A stretch of 10,183 nt of DNA from an uncultured Clostridia bacterium (GTDB lineage Bacteria; Bacillota; Clostridia; Saccharofermentanales; Fastidiosipilaceae): NCBI GenBank assembly GCA_947253135.1, contig CAMXYS010000048.1, forward strand, positions 1 to 10,183, written 5' to 3'. The notes beneath the pieces were generated by a model. It saw nothing but the letters and a program-made list of their open reading frames with translations. It did not search any database and was not told the origin of the DNA. The translations under genes and the position numbers were made by a program. This document shows positions 1 to 6,793 of the stretch, in pieces; within the stretch, counting starts at the first letter, position 1, and every line of letters starts with the position of its first letter.

Positions 1-577
1 GGTGACGAATAATGCTTTCATCAAAGCGGTCTCCCGCTACTTTCAGAGAGGCGTCCACCACTGCTTCCCCCATTGAGATAACAGCTATGTCGGTGGTTCC
101 ACCGCCAATATCTACAATCATGCTACCGACCGGTTTAGTAATATCTATACCGGCTCCGATTGCGGCTGCAACCGGTTCGCGAATTAAGTAAACATCGCGG
201 GCACCGGCATGCTTGCAGGCTTCCTCTACAGCCCTTTGTTCGACCGGCGTAATAACACTGGGCACACAAACAACGATCGTCGGTTTAAAAAGTGTGGCTA
301 AAAAACCCCGATTAACTCGACTGATAAAGGTTTTAAGCATCACTTCCGTCACTTTGAAATCAGATATAACCCCGTCTCGCAGCGGCCGGACCGCCTCTAC
401 CACGTCCGGTGTTCGGCCAATCATAGCACTGGCCTCATTGCCCACAGCAAGTACCCTGCCGGTCTCTGTATTAACAGCTACGACTGAGGGCTCGTTTAAG
501 ACAACACCCTTCCCCTTGATGTAAATTAAGACAGTTGCAGTCCCCAGATCAATACCGATGTCCAAACCCAGTTTCAT
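1..577 (-). CDS. mreB: MreB/Mbl-family rod-shape protein, N-terminal part (cut by window edge)
   Basis: This is a bacterial actin homologue that polymerises under the membrane and directs cell-wall synthesis along the cell length. I read 192 residues from the ATG at 577 to the window edge; full-length family members have about 330-350. Seen directly: the phosphate-1 motif DIGIDLGT at residues 6-13, KGKGVVLNEPSVVAV at 21-35, the RPL(R)DGVISDF stretch at 64-74, REPVAAAIGAG at 133-143 with the likely catalytic Glu134, and the phosphate-2 motif VDIGGGTTDIAVISMG from residue 155. The NEPSVVAV and DIAVISMG wording is closer to Mbl than to classical MreB, so the paralogue is uncertain. An in-frame stop lies two codons upstream, which fixes the start at this ATG or later. 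The nearest Shine-Dalgarno-like GGGAG is about 15 bases away, which is long, so translation may be weak or the leader may be structured. The C-terminal half and any mreC/mreD lie outside the window. Confidence 0.93.
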   Translation of the reverse strand, partial: MKLGLDIGIDLGTATVLIYIKGKGVVLNEPSVVAVNTETGRVLAVGNEASAMIGRTPDVVEAVRPLRDGVISDFKVTEVMLKTFISRVNRGFLATLFKPTIVVCVPSVITPVEQRAVEEACKHAGARDVYLIREPVAAAIGAGIDITKPVGSMIVDIGGGTTDIAVISMGEAVVDASLKVAGDRFDESIIRH

Positions 578-704
578 AAATTATTTGTTTTTCTCCCGGT
601 GAGCTCGCCTCGCTAGCGAAGATAAATTAAGCAGCTTATTCCAACTTGCTCAAAAACGATAACGGATCAATCATTACATAGCTGAAGTTAACAGCACACA
701 GGAC

Positions 705-732
705 ATAATAGTACAGCAAACTCTGTTGACAA
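705..732 (-). promoter_or_regulatory. Candidate sigma-A promoter for mreB
   Basis: Reading the minus strand, TTGTCA (732-727) is followed after 16 bases by TATTAT (710-705). Each box is one base from consensus. Transcription would start near 698 and give a leader of about 120 bases before the mreB ATG at 577. The -35 box lies inside the terminal sequence of the suspected insertion relic, while the -10 box lies in the flanking DNA. I infer this is the best mreB promoter in the interval; no other pair in 578-724 is as good. Confidence 0.45.
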
Positions 733-754
733 ACAATAAAAAAGTGACTATTTT
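726..754 (+). promoter_or_regulatory. Candidate sigma-A promoter pointing towards traX-leuS
   Basis: A perfect TTGACA (726-731) is followed after exactly 17 bases by TATTTT (749-754). The nearest plus-strand gene starts at 1170, over 400 bases away, so a link to traX is only a guess. The TTGACA is part of the suspected insertion terminus and could be a chance match there. It would also produce antisense RNA across the relic transposase. Confidence 0.3.
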
Positions 755-794
755 GCCATTTTTGAGAATTGCAAGTTAAACTGAAAGCATAAAC

Positions 795-945
795 CCGTCC
801 TAATAAGCGGCCAGCTGCTTTTGGTTTAATTGATCGCTCTTTGATTTTTTTAGGTTTTGATTAAATAGATATTCCAAGGCGTCTCGATCTCTTTGTTTTA
901 GTGCTGACCCGGTCGTCTTCTATTGGTACAATGTATTTGGCTCAC
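795..945 (-). pseudogene. Remnant of an IS30-like transposase N-terminus, two frameshifts
   Basis: A GTG at 945-943 sits 6 bases after AGGAGG (957-952). It reads VSQIHCTNRRRPGQH before a TAA at 900-898. Supplying one missing base there continues as KQRDRDALEYLFNQNLKKSK and then SDQLNQKQLAA. A second one-base loss near 805 then gives LLGR. The basic opening, followed by a helix-rich segment ending in QLAALLGR, resembles the N-terminal helix-turn-helix part of IS30-family transposases. Those proteins are normally over 300 residues; here only about 50 codons are left and no DDE catalytic region exists. It cannot make an active enzyme. Residual expression of a 15-residue peptide is possible but would be meaningless. 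The family call is tentative because it depends on a short, damaged stretch. Confidence 0.5.
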
Positions 946-983
946 AGCTGTCCTCCTTTGTGGATTTGCTATATACATTGTAC
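926..983 (-). promoter_or_regulatory. Perfect 11-bp inverted repeat enclosing the relic transposase ribosome binding site
   Basis: GTACAATGTAT (926-936) is the exact reverse complement of ATACATTGTAC (973-983). In minus-strand RNA the 36-base loop contains the AGGAGG (957-952) and the GTG start (945-943). RNA entering from outside would fold and could limit access to the start. Such folding is known to limit transposase synthesis from read-through RNA in some insertion sequences. Here it is an inference from the position of the repeat. Confidence 0.5.
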
Positions 984-1169
984 AGGATGGCTGGAGCCTC
1001 TTTTTTTCAGTTTATTTGACAAGTCGCCCTGTTTTGCCATTTTGGGAAAGCCTATTTTGTTTTAGATGACAGGCTAGCCATTGTCCTATGCTAAACTGCT
1101 AAATAAATTAAATTTCGTCCACAGGGGCCACACCGGCCGACGCCAAGCTGACCGTCAGGAGAACACTTA

Positions 1170-2102
1170 ATGATGAAATGGATTGCAGTGGCACTGATGA
1201 CCATCGACCACTTGAGCTACTTTTTTTATGCTCAGCTCCCCCCTGCTGCCTACCAGACCGGGCGGGGGATTGGCCGCTTGGCCTTCCCGCTCTTCGCCTA
1301 TTTTTTGGTCACCGGCTACCGGCGCACTCGCTCCTTACCTAAATACTTTATTCGCCTGGCTGCCTATGCTCTCCTGACCGGCTTGGCTCTTAATTTGACA
1401 ACTTTGACCTTAAAGCACCCGGAGCTGAACCTCTATCGTTTCCCTGTCGACCCGAGCGGCAACAATAATGCTCTTTACACTTTGGCTATCGGTCTCTTGG
1501 TGCTGTTAGCTTACGACCTCATCACTAAATCCTCTCGCGATACTGTGGCCCGTCTCCGTCCGGTCCCCGGCACGGAGACAGCAGCCACCGGCCAGCCCCC
1601 CCAGGACTTCGGTCTCCGTATTAATTTAAAAGGAATCAGCCTTCCGCACCGGACCGGTCTGCTGGCCGGGACAGCTCTCGGTCTGGCCGCCCTGATTTTA
1701 CTTTGGCTAACCCGACCTGATTATGGTGTTTATGGTCTCCTGACTATCCTGCTCTTTCATATAATTGAAGAGAGAACCGATGCATACAGCCCCACCCTAA
1801 ACCGTCAGTTAAGCTGGAAAAAAACACAGCTGCACCTAAAATCTTTTTTATTACTCAACTGTCTGTTTTTGCTACTGGGCTACTTGATTCAACTCCTGAA
1901 CCTGTCCAACGAAAGGATTTTATTTTCTCTTGGTTTAATGGTCAGCCCCATCCAACTGTGCAGTGCCTTGGCCCCCTTACTTTTCCCCTACACAGCCTCA
2001 GCAAAAGCAAAAAAACATCCCGGTCCTGCCCAAAAGCACTTTTTTTACCTATATTATCCTTTACATCTTTGTCTTTTAATCCTACTCCGCAGTTACCTTT
2101 AA
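1170..2102 (+). CDS. TraX-family integral membrane protein
   Basis: The protein has 310 residues and is mostly hydrophobic. Family hallmarks are seen at both ends: KWIAVALMTIDHLSYFF at 3-19 with the conserved IDH, GRLAFPLFAYFLVTGY at 35-50, and FFYLYYPLHLCLLILL at 291-306. I count about seven to eight membrane segments. A polar loop lies at roughly 118-162 and another at 200-225. The founding member, F-plasmid TraX, is needed for N-acetylation of pilin. Most chromosomal relatives, including this one, stand apart from conjugation genes and their substrate is unknown; an acyl-transfer role on a surface molecule is a family-level guess. An AGGAG at 1157-1161 lies 8 bases before the ATG at 1170; a second ATG follows directly at 1173. 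The stop is 39 bases before leuS, so the two are probably co-transcribed. Confidence 0.8.
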   Translation: MMKWIAVALMTIDHLSYFFYAQLPPAAYQTGRGIGRLAFPLFAYFLVTGYRRTRSLPKYFIRLAAYALLTGLALNLTTLTLKHPELNLYRFPVDPSGNNNALYTLAIGLLVLLAYDLITKSSRDTVARLRPVPGTETAATGQPPQDFGLRINLKGISLPHRTGLLAGTALGLAALILLWLTRPDYGVYGLLTILLFHIIEERTDAYSPTLNRQLSWKKTQLHLKSFLLLNCLFLLLGYLIQLLNLSNERILFSLGLMVSPIQLCSALAPLLFPYTASAKAKKHPGPAQKHFFYLYYPLHLCLLILLRSYL

Positions 2103-2141
2103 GTGATAGAATAAAAAAAATATTAAGAGGAGGATGGCCAC

Positions 2142-4646
2142 ATGGCTTATTCAGTTGAAACCGACCGCAAATGGCAGAAAAAATGGCAGGAGATGGGCGT
2201 TTATAATTACGACATGGACACTGTCGACCCTGCCAAAAAGCTCTATATTTTGGAAATGTTTTCCTACCCTTCCGCTGCAAAATTACATGTTGGGCACTGG
2301 TATAACTATGCTCTTTCCGACTCTTATGCCCGCATGAAAAAAATGCAAGGCTATGCAGTTTTTCAGCCGATGGGTTTTGACTCATTCGGACTGCCGGCAG
2401 AAAATTACGCCATTAAAACAGGCATCCATCCGATGGACAGCACCCGATCTAATATTGAGACCATGGAACAACAATTGCGTGAAATGGGTGGTATGTTTGC
2501 CTGGGATCACGAGCTTTCAACCTGTAACCCCGAATATTATCGCTGGAACCAGTGGCTGTTTTTACAGCTCTATAAGAACGGCCTAGCCTACCGCAAAAAT
2601 GCTCCTGTCAACTGGTGCCCCTCTTGTCAGACTGTTTTGGCCAACGAGCAAGTGATTAATGACGGCCACTGCGAGCGCTGTGACAGTGAAGTAACCCATA
2701 AAAACCTCACGCAGTGGTTTTTTAAAATCACAGACTATGCCCAAGAATTGCTGGACGAACTTCCCAACTTGGACTGGCCGGAAAAAACTTTAAAAATCCA
2801 ACACAATTGGATCGGCCGTTCTGAAGGCAATGAAATCAGCTTTGAAGCGGAAAAAGACGGCCAGAGGCTCCTGGATGAGGCCGGCAACCCACTGCGGCTG
2901 AATGTGTTTACCACCCGGGCGGATACGCTGATGGGGGTCTCCTACCTGGTTGTTGCGCCCGAGAGCGAGCTGTGTGACCAGTTGACGACCGGCGAGCAAA
3001 AAGAAGCCATGGCAGACTATGTCAAGCAAACTCAAAAGGCTTCTGATATTGACCGCATGTCAACCACACGAGAAAAAACAGGACTTTTTACCGGTTCTTA
3101 TGCAGTACACCCTATCACCGGAAAAAAAGTTCCGATCTGGGCAGCTGACTATGTGATTGCAGGCTATGGAACCGGTGTTGTCATGGGCGTTCCTGCCGCC
3201 GACGAGCGTGATTTTGCCTATGCTAAAAAATATAACTTACCTATTATCCAGGTTGTGGCACCGGCGACCGGCGAGAAAGTTGAACTGCCATACACGGAAG
3301 CCGGCGTGCTCTGCAACTCCGGCAAATATGACGGTCTCACCTCAAAAGCGGCAGTCGAGACTATCATGGCCGATTTAATAGCTTCCGGCCAGGGGCGGCA
3401 TAAGATCAATTACCGCCTAAAAGACTGGCTCGTATCGCGTCAGCGCTACTGGGGCACACCCATCCCGATCATCTATTGCGACGACTGTGGCATTGTGCCT
3501 GTGCCCGAATCCGACTTGCCGGTTGAATTGCCCTACGACGTAGAATTTAAGCCGGACGGCCAGTCTCCTTTAGCCAAGGCCGATCATTTTGTCAATTGCC
3601 ACTGCCCACAGTGCGGCAAGCCGGCCAAGCGCGATGTTGACACGCTGGATACCTTTGTCTGTTCCTCTTGGTATTTTTTACGCTTTCTGGACCCGCACAA
3701 TGACAAGGCCCCCTTTGACCCCGAGCTGGCTCGACGGTTTACCCCTGTAGATGTCTATATCGGTGGTGCCGAGCATGCTGCCATGCACCTGCTCTACGCC
3801 CGCTTTATTACCAAAGCTTTGCGGGATATGGGTTACCTCAACTTTGGTGAACCCTTCAAACGACTGATCCACCAGGGCGTGATCCTCGGGAGTGACGGTT
3901 ATAAAATGTCTAAATCCCTGGGCAATACCGTGTCACCGGATGACTATATCAAGGACTACGGGTCTGACATCTTCCGCCTCTACCTGGCCTTTGGCTTTGC
4001 CTACACTGAGGGTGGCCCCTGGAACGACGACGGAGTTAAGTCAGTCGACCGCCTGGCGGGCAGAGTCATGCGTCTTGTCGAAGATGTCTGTAAGCGCACT
4101 GACCAGACCGTGTCAGACCGGCAGACCCCGCCCACCGGCTCTGCCGCCGCTGCCGAACTGGAGTACGCCCGCCACTTTGCCATCAAAGGTGTCACCACTG
4201 ATGCTGAGCGTTTCCAATTCAATACGTCTATTGCGCGAATTATGGAGTTTGTCACCGCCCTGATCCGCTATAGTTCAGATACTGATCTCACTGAACCGGA
4301 CCTGGCCTTTTACAAAGACTGCGTCCAAGATCTCATCCGTCTGATTTCGCCCTTCGCCCCCCACCTGGCAGATGAACTCTGGGAGCAATTAGGTCATAAC
4401 GATACGATCTTGCACGATGCGTGGCCTGCCTTTGACGAGGCTGCTCTAATCAAGAATACCGTTGAAATTGTAGTCCAGATGAACGGCAAGATTCTCTTCC
4501 GCCTGAACATTCCCTCTGATATCGAAAAAGATGCCTTGAAGGAACAGTTGCTGGCAGATGAGAGGATCAAGGCGGCCATGGGTGAAAAAAGCCTGATTAA
4601 GTACATCTATGTGCCCGGTCGCCTGGCTAACCTGGTCGTGAAATAA
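2142..4646 (+). CDS. leuS: Leucyl-tRNA synthetase
   Basis: A cytoplasmic class I aminoacyl-tRNA synthetase that charges tRNA-Leu with leucine. At 834 residues it is full length. Seen directly: HVGH (the HIGH signature) at 49-52; zinc-type pairs CPSC at 159-162 and CERC at 177-180; the editing domain with TTRADT at 257-262 and GYGTGVVMGVPAADERDF at 341-358; further cysteines at 446, 449, 486, 488 and 491; KMSKS at 588-592; and the C-terminal domain ending in GRLANLVVK. Only a few residues separate QGVILG from KMSKS, so the leucine-specific insertion found there in E. coli is absent, as in Bacillus-type enzymes. The editing motif reads VPAADERD where I expect VPxHDxRD (see findings). AGGAGG at 2128-2133 lies 8 bases before the chosen ATG. 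No T-box leader is visible in the 39-base gap after traX. Two hairpins follow the stop. Confidence 0.98.
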   Translation: MAYSVETDRKWQKKWQEMGVYNYDMDTVDPAKKLYILEMFSYPSAAKLHVGHWYNYALSDSYARMKKMQGYAVFQPMGFDSFGLPAENYAIKTGIHPMDSTRSNIETMEQQLREMGGMFAWDHELSTCNPEYYRWNQWLFLQLYKNGLAYRKNAPVNWCPSCQTVLANEQVINDGHCERCDSEVTHKNLTQWFFKITDYAQELLDELPNLDWPEKTLKIQHNWIGRSEGNEISFEAEKDGQRLLDEAGNPLRLNVFTTRADTLMGVSYLVVAPESELCDQLTTGEQKEAMADYVKQTQKASDIDRMSTTREKTGLFTGSYAVHPITGKKVPIWAADYVIAGYGTGVVMGVPAADERDFAYAKKYNLPIIQVVAPATGEKVELPYTEAGVLCNSGKYDGLTSKAAVETIMADLIASGQGRHKINYRLKDWLVSRQRYWGTPIPIIYCDDCGIVPVPESDLPVELPYDVEFKPDGQSPLAKADHFVNCHCPQCGKPAKRDVDTLDTFVCSSWYFLRFLDPHNDKAPFDPELARRFTPVDVYIGGAEHAAMHLLYARFITKALRDMGYLNFGEPFKRLIHQGVILGSDGYKMSKSLGNTVSPDDYIKDYGSDIFRLYLAFGFAYTEGGPWNDDGVKSVDRLAGRVMRLVEDVCKRTDQTVSDRQTPPTGSAAAAELEYARHFAIKGVTTDAERFQFNTSIARIMEFVTALIRYSSDTDLTEPDLAFYKDCVQDLIRLISPFAPHLADELWEQLGHNDTILHDAWPAFDEAALIKNTVEIVVQMNGKILFRLNIPSDIEKDALKEQLLADERIKAAMGEKSLIKYIYVPGRLANLVVK

Positions 4647-4673
4647 AAAGGCCGGAGGAGATGGCCTTTTTCT
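4645..4673 (+). terminator. Intrinsic terminator directly after leuS
   Basis: AAAAAGGCC (4645-4653) and GGCCTTTTT (4663-4671) form a 9-bp perfect stem with a 9-base loop. The stem ends in a run of T and begins inside the leuS stop codon. Confidence 0.85.
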
Positions 4674-4719
4674 ACCGGACAGACAGGCCGGAACGCATCC
4701 GGACGACCGACCGGAAATA

Positions 4720-4747
4720 AAGGGAGCTCAATGCGGGCTCCCTTCTT
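4720..4747 (+). terminator. Second terminator-like hairpin between leuS and the dipeptidase gene
   Basis: AAGGGAGC (4720-4727) pairs perfectly with GCTCCCTT (4737-4744) around a 9-base loop, followed by only a short CTT. The weak T run makes it a backup terminator or RNA-stabilising hairpin. A smaller stem, CCGGA (4688-4692) with TCCGG (4698-4702), lies between this and the first terminator. Confidence 0.5.
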
Positions 4748-4799
4748 AACGAAACAAATAAATAGGCTCAGCATTTAAAGCAAAAATCAGGAGGATCAC

Positions 4800-6272
4800 A
4801 TGGCCTGCACAACTTTACTCGTCGGTAAAAAAGCCTCTTACGACGGCTCGACCCTAATCAGCAGAACAGAAGACTCACCCTCCGGTGAATTTACAGCCAA
4901 ACGTTTTATCGTGGTCAAGGCCGACCCCAATCCGGGGACCTATCAAAGTACGATCTCAAAAGAAAAGGTAGAGTTGCCCGAAAACGCCCTGCGCTACACC
5001 GCCCTGCCCAATTCGGACCCTGTCGAAGGCATCTGGGCCGCCGCCGGTGTAAACGAGAAAAATGTAGGGATGACCGCCACCGAGACCATCACAACAAATG
5101 CCCGAGTCCAGGGGGCTGATCCCCTCCTCCCCGCCTCTGATAAAAAACAAGGCTGCGGCGGACTGGGAGAAGAAGACTTTGTCACTTTGGTCTTGCCCTA
5201 CATCCACTCCGCCCGCGAAGGTGTGATCCGCCTGGGACAACTATTAGCAGAACACGGCACTTACGAGGCCAATGGAGTCGCCTTCCAGGATGACGATGAA
5301 ATCTGGTGGTTGGAAACCATTGGTGGCCACCACTGGGTGGCGCGGAAGGTACCAGATGACTGCTACGTGGTCATGCCTAACCAATTGGGTATCGACTATT
5401 TTGACTTTGTCGATGCCTACGGCAAACAAGAAAATTTTATGTGCTCGCCCGACTTAGAAGAGTGGACCGAAAAATACCATTTGGCCTTGGATGTAGAAGG
5501 CGACTTTAACCCTCGCCTAGCCTATGGATCACACGCTCCGTCTGACCACGTATACAACACCCCGCGAGCCTGGTATATGTTAAATTACTTTAGCCCGAAA
5601 GCTGTTGAAGAAGGCGGCTACACCCCCGAATCCGATGACTTGCCCTGGTGTTTCCAAGCCGACCGCAAAATAACGGTGGAGGACATGAAGGCCGTCCTCT
5701 CGAGTCATTACGAGGGCACCGGCTATGACTGCTATGCCAAGCATGCCGATCCTTTAACCAAGGGCATGTATCGACCGATCGGGATAAGCCGAAATAACAT
5801 CAGCCATATCACGCAGATCAGAGGTTATATGCCGGCCGCTATCCGCTCTCTTCAATGGCTCAGCTATGGTTGCAACGCCTTTAATGCGGCCGTTGCCTTT
5901 TACGCCAACATTGAGAAATCACCCGCCTATTTTGCCAATCCTTCCACCAAACCCACCACAGAAAGCTTCTATTGGACCAATCGGCTGGTGGCAGGTCTCT
6001 GTGATGCCCACTTCCAAAAGACCGGCATCCATGTAGAGCGTTATCAGGACACGGTGCAGGCCAAATGTCATGAGATTATAAATCGTTACGATGAAAAATA
6101 CCTAACTGAACAGTCCACAGATTCTAAGGGAACTGCTATAGAAACATGTTGCGAAACCGCTAACCAAGAGATTGCCGACTTTGTTCAAAAGAAAACCATA
6201 GACCTGCTGGACAAGGTCCTATATGTTGCCTCTTGCGAGATGAAAAACGGCTTTGCTAGGAGCGATAATTAA
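4800..6272 (+). CDS. C69-family dipeptidase (PepD type)
   Basis: An N-terminal-nucleophile (Ntn) hydrolase that cleaves dipeptides in the cytoplasm, as known for lactobacillus PepD. The 490-residue length fits the family. Seen directly: it begins MACTTLLVGKKASYDGST, placing the family nucleophile Cys at residue 3 with almost no propeptide, then ISRTED at 20-25. Later stretches IWWLETIGGHHWVARKVPDD and VVMPNQLGIDYFD are typical of C69 dipeptidases. There is no signal peptide or membrane segment. AGGAGG at 4789-4794 lies 5 bases before the ATG, which supports this start. The gene stands alone between the leuS terminators and the bidirectional terminator, so it is probably monocistronic; no good promoter pair stands out in 4748-4788. 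Which dipeptides it prefers cannot be told from sequence. Confidence 0.92.
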   Translation: MACTTLLVGKKASYDGSTLISRTEDSPSGEFTAKRFIVVKADPNPGTYQSTISKEKVELPENALRYTALPNSDPVEGIWAAAGVNEKNVGMTATETITTNARVQGADPLLPASDKKQGCGGLGEEDFVTLVLPYIHSAREGVIRLGQLLAEHGTYEANGVAFQDDDEIWWLETIGGHHWVARKVPDDCYVVMPNQLGIDYFDFVDAYGKQENFMCSPDLEEWTEKYHLALDVEGDFNPRLAYGSHAPSDHVYNTPRAWYMLNYFSPKAVEEGGYTPESDDLPWCFQADRKITVEDMKAVLSSHYEGTGYDCYAKHADPLTKGMYRPIGISRNNISHITQIRGYMPAAIRSLQWLSYGCNAFNAAVAFYANIEKSPAYFANPSTKPTTESFYWTNRLVAGLCDAHFQKTGIHVERYQDTVQAKCHEIINRYDEKYLTEQSTDSKGTAIETCCETANQEIADFVQKKTIDLLDKVLYVASCEMKNGFARSDN

Positions 6273-6345
6273 GTGCTTTCAATACTCTCAGTTTACTAGT
6301 CCCCACAAGTCTGGAGAAACTGTAAAAGCTTAAAGTTTATAATTT

Positions 6346-6425
6346 AAAAAGCTCCCCCACCGCCTAATCGCCCTCACTTTTCACAAGAGAAAAGAAGAGG
6401 CAACCGACGACAGGGGGCGCTTTTT
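6346..6425. terminator. Bidirectional terminator between the dipeptidase gene and the his operon
   Basis: AAAAAGC (6346-6352) pairs with GCTTTTT (6419-6425), and CCCCC (6354-6358) with GGGGG (6413-6417), with one mismatch between them. The A and T runs make it work on both strands. The large loop holds its own hairpin: CTTTTC (6377-6382) with GAAAAG (6389-6394), extended by CCTC (6372-6375) and GAGG (6397-6400). The genes on either side converge here. The rest of 6273-6502 shows no gene. Confidence 0.75.
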
Positions 6426-6502
6426 AATTTGAATAAAGACCAGAATTATGAAGTAATTTCAGGCAATTTGAACCGTCCCCTTCAATCTTTTTCAAGCAAT
6501 CT

Positions 6503-6793
6503 TCAGGACCTTCTACTCGTTAACTCTTGACTGATCTGTTCCCAACTCACATCCTGCTCAACCATTAGTACATTGAGGTGGTAAAGGAGGTCGCTGATCT
6601 CATAAATCAACTCAGAAGGCTCCTTGTTTTTTGCTGCAATCACAACTTCTGTTGACTCTTCACCGATTTTTTTACAAATCTTATCGACTCCCTGTTTAAA
6701 AAGGTAGGTCGTATAGGCGCCTTCCTTGGGGTTTTCCTTGCGATCGGCCACAACGCCATAGACTTCTTCCAAAACAGCTCCTATGTTACTCAT
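6503..6793 (-). CDS. hisE: Phosphoribosyl-ATP pyrophosphohydrolase
   Basis: The enzyme removes pyrophosphate from phosphoribosyl-ATP, the second step of histidine synthesis. It has 96 residues, the usual size of a stand-alone HisE. The MazG-like helical fold is shown by YTTYLFKQGVDKICKKIGEE at 28-47, then STEVVIAAKN and ELIYEISDLLYHLNVLMVE. The Glu- and Asp-rich EESTE and EISDL segments are the metal-binding parts. Its ATG at 6793 overlaps the end of the hisF-hisI gene by 8 bases. A GGAAG a few bases upstream lies inside that gene, so translation is probably coupled. It is the last gene of the operon; the bidirectional terminator follows about 80 bases downstream. HisE is often fused to HisI, but here it is separate while HisI is joined to HisF. 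Confidence 0.96.
   Translation of the reverse strand: MSNIGAVLEEVYGVVADRKENPKEGAYTTYLFKQGVDKICKKIGEESTEVVIAAKNKEPSELIYEISDLLYHLNVLMVEQDVSWEQISQELTSRRS

Larger units (their letters stand above)
724..1021 (-). mobile_element. Decayed, internally deleted insertion-sequence relic, IS30-like
   Basis: The stretch has the parts of a small insertion sequence with most of its transposase lost. The left end begins TTGACAAACAATAAAAAAGT (726-745). The right end, read on the minus strand from 1021, begins TTGTCAAATAAACTGAAAAA. The two look like an imperfect terminal inverted repeat. Inside is a strong AGGAGG, a GTG start and a frameshifted transposase N-terminus (separate entry), about 75 bases in from the right end, as expected for such elements. 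The reading then passes straight into the opposite end, so nearly the whole catalytic region is missing. No target duplication is visible. The right boundary is uncertain: a second candidate end lies near 1071. Family assignment rests on recalled similarity of the N-terminal peptide, not on a search. Confidence 0.5.
751..1043 (+). repeat. Direct repeat TTTTGCCATTTT, each copy downstream of TTGACAA
   Basis: TTTTGCCATTTT occurs at 751-762 and again at 1032-1043 in the same orientation. Each is preceded by TTGACAA (726-732 and 1016-1022) and followed by a G-rich GAGAA or GGGAAA. The gap between the two parts differs (18 and 9 bases), so the copies have diverged. The pattern suggests two related insertion ends side by side, or two insertion events, rather than one simple element. 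Confidence 0.5.

Noticed and set aside
213..524. Plus-strand open frame of 103 codons
   Set aside because: It lies antisense to mreB, has low-complexity Ser/Thr-rich content and no ribosome binding site; the minus-strand frame gives an unmistakable MreB.
610..619. Palindrome TCGCTAGCGA in the mreB leader
   Set aside because: A 10-bp palindrome with no loop room or nearby partner; could be chance and no role can be supported.
1064..1092. Promoter for traX with TATGCT at 1087-1092
   Set aside because: No acceptable -35 box lies 16-18 bases upstream; the best match is AGATGA or similar, too weak to list.
1942..2385. Minus-strand open frame of 147 codons spanning the traX-leuS junction
   Set aside because: It overlaps two well-supported genes on the other strand, shows no known motif and would cover the leuS ribosome binding site.
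4674..4716. Four CCGG units between the leuS hairpins as a repeat array
   Set aside because: Spacing is irregular and the units are only four bases long; only a 5-bp stem is supported, mentioned with the second hairpin.
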